Assembly: GCA_000320605.2 (NCBI GenBank) | Contig: KB445792.1 | Span: forward strand, 625,581-689,580 | Source: Gelatoporia subvermispora B | Lineage: Eukaryota > Basidiomycota > Agaricomycetes > Polyporales > Gelatoporiaceae | Reading direction: 5' to 3' | Length of the DNA: 64,000 nt | Shown here: positions 34,762 through 46,646 of the stretch, in pieces | How the letters are laid out: each line of letters opens with the position of its first letter | Numbering within the stretch: the first letter of the stretch is position 1 | Translations under genes and position numbers: made by a program | The notes under the pieces: model-generated | Database searches by the model: none | Told to the model about the DNA's origin: nothing | Seen by the model: only the letters and a program-made list of their open reading frames with translations

Positions 34762-37065
34762 ATGCTTACACGATTTGCGGGCGCGAGACTCTTTAGGGGC
34801 ACCGCGTGTGCTGCGCGGAGAGCCTACCATCCACATGTCCTGCCCTCGCTCGTCTCCACCTCCTCGCCAGAGTTCACCGCGAAGGCGGAAGCGATGGACG
34901 CGCTCGTGGCAGACTTAGAGGCTAAGCTGGCTAATGTTAGACAAGGCGGTGGACAGAAGGCCGTCGACCGTATGCTCAAGGCGGGCAAAAAGCTGCCCAG
35001 AGAGAGGTCGGTGCATGGAGCTGCACTGCGTCTGGATCATGCTGAAACTGTTGCTCGTCGCAGGTTGGCCCTGCTGCTAGACCCACATACACCGTTTCTT
35101 GAGCTCTCTCAGCTAGCCGCGCATGAAGTGTACCCCGAAGCTGTCCCCGCTGCTGGTATCATCGCCGGTATAGGACGCATCTCCGGTCGCGAATGTGTCA
35201 TCGTCGTTAACGATGCTACTGTCAAGGGCGGATCTTACTATCCACTAACAGTCTGTATTATTCCCTTAACGGTCTCTGCCTGTGCGTGATCTTGCACCTT
35301 AGGTGAAGAAGCATATTCGTGCTCAGGAGATTGCACGAGAGCATGGCCTGCCGTGCATTTACGTCGGTATGTTAGCGAAACTGACACTCATGATGGAGTT
35401 TCTCATGAGAATTGACGGAGACAGTGGAGTCCGGAGGGGCAGCATTACCACACCAAGCGAATGTGAATATCTAAGTTGCCTCGAGTCGAATTGAAGCTGA
35501 GACACTGCATCTGTAGGTGTTCCCTGACAAGGAGCACTTTGGACGAATATTCTACAATATGGCACAAATGTCGGCGCTGGGCATACCGCAAATCGCGATT
35601 GTCCACGGAATCTCGGTTGCAGGTTTGTGCATCCCGAATCGTTACCGACTTTCCTCACTAAATGTACGCAGGTGGTGCCTACGTCCCGGCGATGGCGGAT
35701 GAAAACATCATTGTCCGTGATCAAGGGCGAATTTTCCTCGCGGGTCCGCCGCTTGTCAAGGCTGCCACCGGAGAAGAGGTTGACGAAGAAACCCTTGGTG
35801 GTGGCCAGATGCATTCGTCCGAGAGTGGTGTCACAGATCACCTCGCGCGCGACGACGAGCATGCAATTTCCATTGCTCGTGGAATCGTAGGCGACCTGGG
35901 CAAGGCAGGCGGACAGCCTGTTCCCGTGCGTTCATTTCAGGTAGTGCTATCTAGAAGAACATATACTGAGGGGACTCGGTGCGCCAGCCTCCGGAGATGC
36001 CAGAAGATCCGCTGTACCCCGCATCCGAGCTACATGGTATTGTCGGTACTGACCTGCGACAGGCATTCGACATGCGCGATGTAATTGCGCGCATTGTTGA
36101 CGGAAGCCGCTTCCGGGAATTCAAGAAGGAATACGGCACCACAATCGTCACCGTATGTCGGCTTCCTCCGTGCTGTCTCGATCATGCACTTGATTCCAGG
36201 TGTAGGGCTTCGCAAACGTTCACGGCTATCCCGTGGGGATCGTCGCCAACAACGGCATCCTATTCTCGCAGTCTGCGCTGAAGGCGACGCACTTCATCGA
36301 GCTGTGTTCGCAACGTCAGATCCCGCTGCTGTTCCTCGTGAACGTGACAGGGTACATGGTCGGCTCGAAGGCGGAGCGCGGTGGCATTGCGAAGGATGGT
36401 GCGAAGATGGTCCGGGCCGTCGCCTGTGCGGACGTACCAAAGCTAACAGTTATCGTTGGCGGGAGCTATGGTGCGGGCAACTATGGTGCGTAAAGTCTCA
36501 AGTGTTGCCAAATATTATGCTGAAGAATGGTTACGTAGGAATGTGCGGCAGAGCAGTAAGTTGGTCCTTCTATGTCATGCGCAAACAGGCTCACGAGATT
36601 ATTGCAGTACTCTCCGAGATTCTTATGGATGTGGCCCGTGCGTGTTGTCAATCCAAGGCTTGTCACTTTGACGTTCCTCACGTTTGAAAATTCTGTCAGA
36701 ATGCGAAGGTCTCTGTGATGGGCCCAGGCCAACTTTCACAAGTCATGACGACTGTCTCCAAGTACGTCCAGCCCGGACCACTTCATGCGCTGCAGTGTCC
36801 ATGACGCCCTGTCGCACTATAATCTTCTAGGGACCCAACAAAGCATGCCACATTGAAGAGTGAGATCGAGGAGCAGTCGACGGCGCTGTATGCCTCGGCA
36901 CGCCTGTGGGATGATGGCATTATCAAACCAACGGATACCAGGGATACGGTTGGCCTGGCACTCGCACTGGCTGCGAGGGAACGCGACACCGGGAGTAAGA
37001 GAGGAGGATCGTATACCACAACATGGGATGGAGATGGGAAAGGATTTGGTGTATTCAGGATGTAA
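34762..37065 (+). CDS. MCCC2: Methylcrotonoyl-CoA carboxylase beta chain, mitochondrial
   Basis: Twelve exons: 34762-35006, 35064-35250, 35303-35366, 35425-35462, 35517-35622, 35672-35925, 35988-36152, 36206-36485, 36539-36555, 36608-36637, 36700-36761, 36831-37065; 560 aa. Carboxyltransferase subunit of MCC in leucine breakdown. Seen: [19 protein letters not shown] start of the domain, [113 protein letters not shown] and [14 protein letters not shown]. The N-terminus is Arg-rich (mitochondrial). The donor of intron 6 is uncertain: 35926 or 35941, both in frame. Exon 9 is 17 nt. The alpha (biotin) chain is not in the window. Confidence 0.95.
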
Positions 37066-37155
37066 TCTAGGAACGAGCAATGGACAATGGACATCAAGAG
37101 GATTCTCGGCAGGTATCCGCTGCCAGGTACCACATGAGATCAGAACAGCGCCTCT

Positions 37156-38659
37156 TTACGCTCGTCTTTTCTTGCGTGAGGGGACTTCCTCATCTACGTC
37201 CATTGCATTTTCCTCACCGTCACGCTTAGACCCTACGTCATGGGCTTCTGCCCGTGTGGCGAGTGCGGGTCCGCTCCAGGCGTTCACTTTAGAATCTTCT
37301 CCCCCTGTGATGAGAACATTATGCTGGACGGATCAAATTAGATGATTCATTCATATGAAAATTTGACAGGACGCTACACACCGACTCGTCCCAGAGCAGT
37401 GAGCGGACCACCCCGGCATGACCGGTGGACCAGAGCTGCGACAGGGTCCACGGAGAACCTGCATCTGCAAGATCGCTGCGCGACAGAAGCGCAACATCAC
37501 CCCTGCGGTTGATCTGTCAATTTGATTGCTACTATGTGGATGGCATTCAACGTACTCATTTGAACCCACGAAGACACTAAGGTCATTGTCCGCGGTGGAC
37601 GGGATTGTCATGTTGTTGTGACATCCGATCAAATAATCCGTAACCCATGTCAAGTCCTGTCTATGGACTGAAGGTTGACGGATGTCGACATTTTGCACGA
37701 GGTCGAGCTTGTGAGATAGCACATCAGATCAGTGCAATTTTGGATGCGAGAGTGAACTTGTTTATACCTCGCTTGACCATACACTGAACGTCTCCATATC
37801 GCTCGACGCCCAAATCCCTGGCGCGTCTGTGCGGCCACGGATCCAGCCCGCCTGTGCGATACTGCATCCCCAGTTTCCGACATGTAAACCTGCTTCGTCC
37901 TCGTCCTCCTCGTCTGCATTGGTAGTGCAGACTAAACCATCGGAAGAAGCCGACAGTAGGATGTTACCCGCAGCAGGGGCACTGGAGCTTGGGCGGTAGA
38001 AGTGTAGGGCAGTGACATCGTCAGAATGGGTATATGAATGTGCTCGAAGAGGTGCTGCGGGCTGGCGAGGGTCCCTGACATGCAAATGAGAGCTACGTGA
38101 ACTCGTGTCCACAAATATGGTATCGGGGCGTTCAAGGCTCACCAGTACAGGATGGACGCATCGTCACCTTGCAGTTCAGTACCAGCTGCTACCAACATGC
38201 CGTCGGCAGAAACATCACAAGAAAGTAGACCCGGTGTCTTGCCAGAGGTCAAGGCAGCCACTGCGGAAATTTATCACACGCAGACTTCATTGAGTTTAGC
38301 TGTAGAATTGTAGGATCCGGGATGTTTCACATACTTTGCAGGCCGACAGACGCGGTTCGCTCGTCCCATGCTCTTACCACGCCGTCCTTGCCACAGGACA
38401 TAAGAATTGGACCTGCAGCTCCCACAAGGGTCGGGACTGCTCGCATATGCGTGATGGCTATTTCATGGCCGCGTAGTGTGGTAACATTCCTGAGGTCTGC
38501 CTTGTTGTACAGACAAATTGCATTGTTCGGTGCAGACGTAGACACTGCGTACGAGGAGGAGAGAGACGCAATCGAGAGGGCGTAGGCACCCGACGGCAGC
38601 ACTGTAGAACTTAGCGGCCTTGAATTATTTTGGAATGAGGGGGCGTCGAGGAGAGACAT
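37156..38659 (-). CDS. WDR89: WD40 repeat protein, WDR89-like
   Basis: Six exons: 38659-38335, 38260-38143, 38074-37768, 37707-37556, 37502-37382, 37323-37156; 396 aa. A beta-propeller of unknown role. Repeat signatures seen: TLRGHEIAITHMRA, MSCGKDGVVRAWDER, ILYWDPRQPAAPLRAH with HSDDVTALHF, LLSASSDGLVCTTN, HAGVVRSLLWDES and VLITGGEDSKVNAW. The last of these, with LRAHSYTHSDDV and GNWGCSIAQAGW, is typical of the WDR89 group. The C-terminus is acidic then basic (SRKKRRA), a possible nuclear signal. Confidence 0.88.
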
Positions 38660-39053
38660 TTTTTATGAGCGAGGCACGTCTGAGGTCGGGACTGGTGGCG
38701 ACGGAACCGCTACGCTTGAATCTGATGCGGACAAGCGAGGCGCCAAGGAGGGATTACCTAAGCGACAACATTCAATGGGCGCTTTTGGGCGTGGTTGCCG
38801 TGGACATTCGTCTTCAGTTTGCTTCCTTTCTCCCTCCTCGTCGCCTTCGTTGTCTGCGACGCGTCCTTTTCCTTCCTCTCTGTGCGCCGTCGCCAACGCT
38901 TTGCGTTCAACACACTCTTTTATACATCACGCTCTCTTCGGCTCCGGCTCGCTCAAGCTCTCTTTCGCAGAAGTCCCTGGGCACAGCACATACTATTGTA
39001 TCTTCGCAAAAGCACATTTGTTCGCGACTCGCCTTTATTGATATTTTGATACC
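38660..39053. promoter_or_regulatory. Divergent promoter region WDR89 / single-TM orphan
   Basis: 394 bp. The half nearer the plus-strand gene is rich in C and T (about 38800-38960). No gene recognised. Confidence 0.4.
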
Positions 39054-39854
39054 ATGCGCCGCACCGGTGAGTCGCCACCTGCACTGAGCTGAACGTCACC
39101 AAAAATCCGTTGCTGACATTTCATTCGGGTCCGTGCTTGATAATATTGTAGCTCCCCCGCGTCTTAACCGCCTCCCCCAGCGATTGGACTACCAGCTCAT
39201 TCCGGCGCCTTTAGGTATGGTCAATACACCAGACGCGTCTCATAGATGGCTCTCATGTCAATGCTATTTTTGTCACGCTACCACGCAGATCTATCCCGTC
39301 CACTTGTGGATGAAAAGTCAGCTCTCCCAGCTATTATCGTGACGCCCTCCTCTCCCTCGCATGAAGGCGATTTCTGCATTGCGTTTCTCTCGCCGCCTCC
39401 GAAGCCTACCCTCTTCGAACGCCTATCGTCTGCGGTCCCGGCGTTGCCACAACTGCAGGCCTACCTACCATCACAGATTCAGTTGCCGCAGTCGCCGTTC
39501 AGGACAAGCTTTGACCAGTCGACGTCATCATGGTCCCCCAAGGCGCGCGCGCGCACTGTCATTCTGCTCATGCTCCTCTTATTCATCATGGCTTGTCACG
39601 TCGTCCTGCACTCACTCGCCGGCGCCCGTCCACACTTCGACTTCGCGATGTCGTCCGAGAAGGACATTGACGTTCTGGCAGCGCCTGGCGGCGCAGATGC
39701 ATTGGGCCCAGCAGTCGACGACGTGAAGGACCTCTCTGCCCCTGCCATCGGTGGTTGGTTCAACCTGCACGCGTTATGGGCGCCAATGCCTACTATGGAG
39801 GGCAAACGTGAAACTGAATTTATTGTGTGGGAGTCGCCGGTCCCATCTGCCTAA
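39054..39854 (+). CDS. Single-pass membrane protein, function unknown
   Basis: Three exons: 39054-39066, 39152-39214, 39289-39854; 213 aa. Not recognised. The first coding exon is 13 nt (MRRT). A soluble Pro/Ser-rich N-terminal part includes EGDFCIAFLSPPPKPTLFER. One strong membrane helix follows (TVILLMLLLFIMACHVVLHS) after a basic KARAR, then about 80 residues with an acidic patch and GGWFNLHALWAPMPTMEGKR near the C-terminus. A cytosolic N-terminus with lumenal C-terminus fits the positive-inside rule (inference). All phases close. Confidence 0.7.
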
Positions 39855-41815
39855 AGCAGTTCTCGCCAACTCCACACCCATACATACTACTAACCCTTGC
39901 CATATACATCCCTCGACACACTACATCTCCGCCATACCGTACGCTTCCGCGGTATCCCGAGTTGGAGGATGCGGACGACCCCTACCCGGGGTCTTTGTTC
40001 GATCGCCCATAGACTTTGCTTTATTTATTGGTGGTGCGCGTCCATGTATCTGATGCTTATCAGGTGCTTCGACGTGGTACTTGTTCAATATTCTACTGTA
40101 ACTGTCCACAATTACTCGCAACATATGTCGTCGCGTTCTCATTCTTGTGAAGAGTGCCCCTCGACGTACGACCATCGGTTAACAAACCCCGCAGGGAATC
40201 TTGGACGGTAGGTATTCCACAGAGAAAGACTAATGTGCCTGTGACGTGAGGACCGTGCATCGCGGAAGACTATGTAAGAAGACCACCGTCGCGTTCCATT
40301 CCGTCTGCTGACATGCGTTGCTAGGTTGATGAGAATGTCCTTGGGGACACGTCAAGTTCAGAAAAGCTCTCTTGACAGACAAGAAGTAACGATATCTTGT
40401 CGACTGTTGTTCAGCCAATACAATACTATCCTGAATGAAGCATGAGCGGTGCAGACCCATCGCCCGGATGTACAGAAATGTTGCCAACAGTACATTGATA
40501 AACCTTGTCACATACCTACGAATCCCGTTTCATGCCCCTGAGGGCTAAACCGTGAGCGCCGTGGGATCATTGGTCAAATGGTCACCGTCGGCGTATCTCT
40601 CACGATAAGGGCTTTCTTGTCGTGTGTGGACGCTGACAGAGTCGACAGGCACATCCCTTGATGGCATCCTGCCAATTTACTCGGCGTTCACCTTGATTAT
40701 CTGACATAAATCCGACTATTAGACGGTTCACTGGTCGCTGGAGTACTCATTCGTGGTTCCCAGCTACCGGAGTGCCGAAAGACGTCCGATACTTTCCTGC
40801 ACCCTAAGTATGTGGGCAAATCCCCCGACGGAGTAACAATCGAACGTCTGGTGGAGCATTGAATAATATAAGCCATGTTGTACGTGAGTTGGTATCAGTT
40901 GCTGTTCATACGTATTTTCACAGTATCTCGGTTTTCCTCTCATTCTGCTAGCAGATTGCATGATGTTGACGCATATTGCCCTCGAGATCTTGAGGCGTTC
41001 TCAGATCATGATGCTGGATTGGTAGATCGCACGAGTTCGAGGAGGAAGCGGCCCAGGCCAATTGCAGTGATGGCTTATATGCAGTTGCCTCGCAACTTCC
41101 TGCCAGCTACCTCCACCCGCAGCGTACCGCAACAGCTTGGCGTGATGCATCATTGCAATGCCTCGACTTCATCCGACCAGGCCGTGCTTTCTGCACCCAC
41201 AAATAACTGGGAATGCACTTCCCTCGCAACGTTCAAGTGACGTGATGTACGTGGGAACGACATATTCGACGGAGACATGTCCATCAATTTCCATCTATTA
41301 TGTTAACATCTGGCAACACAGGCAGCACAATGCTGCCTGATTGTCGTTGCATGACAGTTTTGTATCAGTGTATGCCTTCCTCGATCCATTTTCATACGAT
41401 TGTGCTCATCAGAGCGGCAGAAAACCGGAACATCGACATCAGCTCTTTCACTTATCGGTTGCAGTCTGGAACATCGACTCGTTCATTCTTTTCAAAGGCC
41501 ACTGGGAATTTCCTCGATTCCTTACTGAAGGTAGCAACACTCGTCGACATTTTGACGTTCGAATTGCGGAGGCATATCTGCCAATATTACATCACCCGTC
41601 TGTTGTCTCACTGTATCACCTTGTCCGGAGACTGCGTCCACTTCCTGTGCCAGGCTGTAAATTCCAACAATGGTATGACATGCGACATCCATTGGCAACG
41701 TAACGCGCAAATGTTTCACAGGCTGCACGTCCACCTATATATGTTCTAAAGCGATTGACGCTTCCTCTGCACTATACACCACTTAGTCGCTTTCCCCTAC
41801 TTACAGTCCTGCAAG
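39855..41815. other. 2-kb intergenic region before the four-TM cluster
   Basis: No gene recognised; the open frames here are short and lack protein-like composition. A TATA-like ctatatatg sits at 41735-41743, about 80 bp before the first paralogue's ATG. Confidence 0.4.
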
Positions 41816-42674
41816 ATGTCCTGGGTAGACATCGTTCGCAAAGTTACCTTTGGTGAGTGATATACGTGGATAACGAGGTGCATGAGTCTCAAGTACGCTT
41901 TTTGCAGGCTTCACGCTCTTTTGTGCTTTGATAGCTCTTGCTATGGGCGGCAGTGTAATCTCTGTCACTGGGGACAAGAAACATTTCGACCCCCCGCAAA
42001 CACTCAGCTCCTCTGCAATGGCTATCGCCATTGGTGTCCTTACTATGGTCACCCTTCTTCCAATGTGAGTCCAATGTACCTAGCACTGTTGCGATGCCTC
42101 ACGTTGAGTATAAGGCTCATTGTGGATATTTTCCGAACTGGCGCATTCACCTCGATGATTCTTGTCGAGCAAATTTGGCTCAGTAAGGCCCAATCGTGAT
42201 CCGAAACCTGTCAGATCTACTAACATGCTTCTCGTACCAGATCTCCTTTGGGTGCTGTGGTTGACTGTAGGTGCACTCGGTGCCTCGGATGTCACCGGCT
42301 TCTATGAGGGACAATGCTCGACTTGGAGTCCAGCAGCGGTTGCCAGTTCGTGTGACGAGACGCAAGCAGTGGCAGCGTTTGGCTTTCTTGCATGTTTCGC
42401 GCGTCAGCAACTCTTCGGATGTTCCTTTATAGACAATTACTAACTATACCACCTAGTCACGGGCTATACCTCCCTCATCATGGTGTTTGCCATCATCCGC
42501 CATAGCAGGGGGGTTCCGATATGGCGAACCTCAGTCAAGGAGGCTTTTGCTCCAGGCCTGCAACAATACTCGTCACAGTCGAAGTTTGTCGAAACGCCAG
42601 ATACACAATACCAGTACCCTCCCTCTGGACCTGCCTCAGTCCCCAGTCCAGCTCAAGGGTACCCGCAGGTATAA
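41816..42674 (+). CDS. Tandem four-TM protein A (MARVEL-like), function unknown
   Basis: Five exons: 41816-41852, 41908-42064, 42115-42182, 42241-42402, 42457-42674; 213 aa. First of three paralogues. Starts MSWVDIVRKV. Four hydrophobic segments: about residues 10-30, 47-70, 76-100 and 128-152. Between TM3 and TM4 is a loop with two cysteines followed by a conserved acidic/Thr motif (GQCSTW...SSCDETQAVAAF). After TM4 comes IRHSRGVPIWRTSVKEAF, then a disordered Pro/Gln-rich tail ending YPQV. The topology resembles MARVEL-type tetraspan proteins, but that assignment is inference. It is the most diverged of the three: its tail lacks the APQFT motif. Confidence 0.8.
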
Positions 42675-43595
42675 ACGGTCATCGGGAATGATTGCTTACT
42701 TTGGACACCTGTGCAATGCCACACCGTACAAATACATCCACGCCCTGCTTCTAAGTGTACTGTAAGTATTCGTAATTCAATGCTCGTTGAACTAGCTGGC
42801 ACGCGCGCCGGAGAACATACCGCGTGCCTGCCTCATATAGGAGTACTATTGTCCGCCACTCTAGTACGTCTTCGATGGAAGATGCACGGGAGGTTGTGCA
42901 TGATGCTGCACTCGGTGATCAGCAGGTTCCCTCGCCTAACGGAGTCTCTCAAATCAATGTGTGCACCTTGACAAATGCATAAGCGCTAACTTACAACGCC
43001 TGCGCCAGGCGCCTGTTTTGGCATAATTGACTATCTGATGGTCAGTTCTGGACGTCGGTTAGTTTGGCGCATGTACCTTGGCATGTCCGTTCCTCGCCTA
43101 CACAGCGTGCCTGGCAAATGGACGCTAGCTCCGGGAGGAACTGCAGCAGGCTCGCTTTGAATGCGTGTGCTTCGTTGAACCACCTGTGGTTGGGAGGGAC
43201 TGCTGCATAGCATTGGGCCTTGAATCCTGTCTTTTGAGCCTGGGAGAACTGAGGAGGATGGGCCACCCCAGCTGTCCACCTCTAACATCTCTTTACATGT
43301 TTGTTTAGGTAACCGAGACTCTGTCTAGGCGGTGAAGGCGGCCGATCGTCTTTTCAAGCTTCCCGCCTCACGTCTGTATCCGAAGTTGTCGCGCGGCTGG
43401 ACTGGGGCAGGCACTGCATACATTCCGCCAAGACCCCATTAAACAGAGGCAGTGTCCAGCGCAAAATAAAACCCGGCCTACAGTCACACGAGGACGCCAG
43501 GCCTGCGTCTCACTTATATGTCCTCTGGATCTACGTACCAGTCAGTCCCAACTAGTTCGTCTCTGCAGTTCTCCGCACGTCCAAAGTTCTCCAGG
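42675..43595. other. Spacer between paralogues A and B
   Basis: 921 bp without a gene. Near its 3' end are the 19-bp element at 43329-43347 and an AT-rich aaaataaaac at 43463-43472, about 130 bp before the B start. Confidence 0.4.
43329..43347 (+). promoter_or_regulatory. 19-bp element shared upstream of paralogues B and C
   Basis: Reads GCGGTGAAGGCGGCCGATC and matches the element at 45124-45142 at 17 of 19 positions. It begins 267 bp before the B start codon, against 261 bp for C. The flanks differ, so it looks like a retained control element rather than plain duplicated sequence (inference). Confidence 0.5.
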
Positions 43596-44475
43596 ATGTC
43601 TTGGGTCGATATCACTCGTATTGTCATCTTCGGTGAGACTCGAAGAGCAGGACCGTGGTCTCGTAATACTGAACGACATTTCGTGTAGCGTGGGCATTTT
43701 TCTGTGGCATTCTTGCCATGGCCCTGAGTGCCGACGCAATCTCATTCACCACCGGCTTCTACAAGGAGACTTTGAATGGGAATGCTATGGCCGTTGCGGT
43801 GGGCGTCCTCACCATCGTCACGATCCCGCCAATGTTCGTGACATGAATAGATCCGGGAGAGCCGACACTGAACGTGTGTCTTTTTTCACAGGCTTGTGGT
43901 AGATTTCTTGAGGACAGGGGCGTTTACTTCCATGATCCTTGTGGAGTTATCTTGGCTGGGTATGAATGAAATTTCTCTACTGGTGAGGCGATCAGATTAA
44001 CAAGTTGACAATGTACAGGGCTACTCGAACTCCTATGGCTTGTCGCGGGAGCACTCGCGGCAGCCAACGTGAGCAATTTCTTCGAGGGTACCTGCGACTG
44101 GATTCCTCATTCCGTTGGAAATGCATGCCACGAGACGGCTGCAACAGCGGCATTCTCGTTCCTCGCATTCCTCCCCCGTGAGTCTATAGCTCAGCTGCGC
44201 CGTCAATATGAGCGATGGTTGACACAACGAATGTAGTATTGGGTTACGAGATTCTGATTCTTACACTCGCAATCATTCGCCATACCCGTGGCGCCCCCAT
44301 CTGGACGTCCTCGGTCAAGGAATCCTTTATCGGTGGCATCAATGGATCTCAGACAGCTGGCACGACCGCGCCTCAGTTTACTGAGGCGAAGGTCATTGAC
44401 TCGTCTGCCCAGCACCCTTATCCCCCGACCGCCACTTCTACACCCACGCCCCCGCACGGCTATCCCCAGGTGTAG
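43596..44475 (+). CDS. Tandem four-TM protein B (MARVEL-like), function unknown
   Basis: Five exons: 43596-43632, 43689-43833, 43892-43959, 44019-44177, 44237-44475; 215 aa. Starts MSWVDITRIVIF. Intron phases match A and C exactly (1, 2, 1, 1), and exons 1 and 3 are 37 and 68 nt in all three. Shared sequence includes VVDFLRTGAFTSMILVE, the two-cysteine loop (GTCDWI...NACHETAATAAF), IIRHTRGAPIWTSSVKESF and APQFTEAK in the tail, which ends GYPQV. Closest to C. Probably a plasma- or endomembrane protein (inference). Confidence 0.82.
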
Positions 44476-45384
44476 AAATTTTGTGTGATTCTTTCTTGGC
44501 TCTCCCTCGCATTGTACAGGAGTGTTGTTGCATTACCTCTAGCTGTAAATCAGGCACGAATGATTACGACTTTGCACGCATTATTATCGGGCCCCTCTCA
44601 CTTTGGGAACTTTAATGCTTTTTTTATTGTTCGATGTTTCGCTGGCTGCATTCCGAAGAGCACGGCGGATGAAGTACTTACCAAGAGATACAGTATCGGG
44701 GGCTAACATCATAAGCAGACTAGCGTACAATGTTGTACAGCGCTTTGACGCGAAGGAAAACGTGCATCGGTTATCTTGGGTGGCGAATCATGTCGCCTCA
44801 TGCCACCTGCCGCCGCGGCGCCCAGTTACGATTGGGCGTCATATATCATAGCTCGGTCCTTTTGACTTTTGATACATGAGGGGATGGCTAGACTTCGCTT
44901 AGGGCGGGCTCGGCTCATCTGTCCCTCGTCTGACGTGCCTGACGGTGGACGTGATATAATATCCAGGACCGGCGATTAATGCTGTCAGCTGGAATGCGGT
45001 ACCTTTCCGAAGACATCGAAAGTTGTGCGTTGGCTAGGCGGGTTCGCAGGAACGTTACAACACTCGACAGCGAAATTCGCAAATGCTCTCAAAGGGCTGA
45101 TCAGCGTCATCTCATCGTCGAAAGCGGTGAAGGCTGTCGATCACTTTCACGCACCCCGCGCCCCATGACCTGACCGCGAGGTCACCGCGCTATCGATTAA
45201 TAGGTGCAAACGCGTCTACTTATCTGCACTGCTTGTTTTGAAGCGTTGTCCTGGCACGCATCAATTACGAAGTTTACGCAGGGTCGCTCGCTACTTTATA
45301 AAATGGTCCATGTACGGAGAGTTTCTTCGCCTCCGACGGCTTTGCAGTAGACCCCTGAAGCCAGAAGAATATCAGTGCGTTAAC
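44476..45384. other. Spacer between paralogues B and C
   Basis: 909 bp with no gene. Holds the 19-bp element at 45124-45142 and a good TATA box, tttataaaat at 45295-45304, about 85 bp before the C start. Confidence 0.45.
45124..45142 (+). promoter_or_regulatory. 19-bp element, copy upstream of paralogue C
   Basis: Reads GCGGTGAAGGCTGTCGATC, the partner of 43329-43347, 261 bp before the C start codon. Confidence 0.5.
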
Positions 45385-46333
45385 ATGTCCTGGATAGACA
45401 TCGTCCGCCTGGTTGTCCTAGGTGGGTCTTGTATGACAGCTCATAGCAGAACATGCATTGACATCTGGACTTTCGTCGTGCACAGCATGGACATTCTTCT
45501 GCTCGCTGCTCGCCTTGGCGTTGGCCGCAAACCTGACGTCGATAAGTGAGTCGCTCGTGAAGAATTACTTCAACTGGGCGGCATTGGCCATTGCTGTCGG
45601 CATTCTCTCGATGCTTACCATCCCTGCGATGTAAGCGAAAGTTTCCTACAACTCGGTATGTATATCTGATGTGTGCTCGCTAGGCTCGTAATCGACTTCC
45701 TCCGGAGTGGAGCCTTTACTTCCATGATTATCGTCGAGCTAAGCTGGTTGTGTAAGTTGTATATAACCGAGGTTAATGCAAAAGCGCAGCTATTATTTAC
45801 TCGAGTTGCATGTTCACAGCTGTTCTTGAGATCTTGTGGCTTGTAGTCGGCGCGATGGCTGCGAACTCCTCCAGCAACTACTGGGGAGGGTCGTGCGACT
45901 TCAGCAGGTTCAGCAACGAGATCAACACCGCCTGCAAGGAGACGCAAGCCGTCGCCGCGTTCGGGTTTCTTGCATGGCTTCCCCGTAAGTTGCCTTCACT
46001 GCTGCCACACTTCCCATACTATATTCGCTGACGCTGCACTCTTCAGTTCTTGGGTATACTATCTTCCTTTTGGTGGTGTCCATCATGCGCCACGCTAAAG
46101 GGGCGCCCGTCTGGTTGTTGTCTGTCAAGGAATCCTTCAGGGATGGCGTCAACGGCCCCAGCGCCGGCGTGCCTACCACCACCACCGCTCCGCAATTCAC
46201 GGATGCCAAGATCATGGACTCCCCAACGCCGGCTTCTCTGCCATATACAGCCCCAATAGGTGTCCCTCCCTCGATGTCGCCCGTCACATATCCTCCCATC
46301 AGCACGCCGACGTCAGTTCCCGTCCAGGTGTAA
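45385..46333 (+). CDS. Tandem four-TM protein C (MARVEL-like), function unknown
   Basis: Five exons: 45385-45421, 45486-45630, 45684-45751, 45820-45984, 46047-46333; 233 aa. Starts MSWIDIVRLVVL. Four TM segments as in A and B; VIDFLRSGAFTSMIIVELSW across TM2-TM3; loop with GSCDFS...NTACKETQAVAAF; MRHAKGAPVWLLSVKESF after TM4; then APQFTDAK and a longer Pro/Thr/Ser tail ending VPVQV. All three paralogues end in Gln-Val. The clear TATA box suggests regulated expression (inference). Confidence 0.82.
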
Positions 46334-46646
46334 AGTTTTCCGAAAATATTCATCCAGGCAGCCGGTTCGGAACATTTCGATGTGGTTAGTGCTCGTGGCT
46401 AACAGCTCTGCTTGTATGTATTCCGAGGCGGTGACTGCAGGCCTGACTTTTGTATACCACGCGTTCATCGCGAACGATGTCAGGTGTAGATTTGGGTGTC
46501 AACTCTAGCCTTTATCTGCAGAACTATATTATCTAGTCAGGAACGTGCGTTTGTAGTGGTCTAAGTCGCTAATCTGTGGGTCTCGAAAAATACAAAATGC
46601 CCTATGGTATCGAATAATATGCTACTCAGCTCGACACAACTCCATC
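46334..46646. other. Convergent 3' flank of paralogue C and the opposing membrane gene
   Basis: 313 bp between stop codons; nothing recognised. Confidence 0.4.

Noticed and set aside
40875..41749. Possible fourth, decayed paralogue upstream of the four-TM trio
   Set aside because: Read in all frames for MSW[VI]DI, RTGAFTSM and SVKESF-like remnants; none found.
42996..43014. GC-rich palindromic patch (cgcctgcgccaggcgcctg)
   Set aside because: Short, not near a start codon, and not repeated in the other spacers; likely chance.
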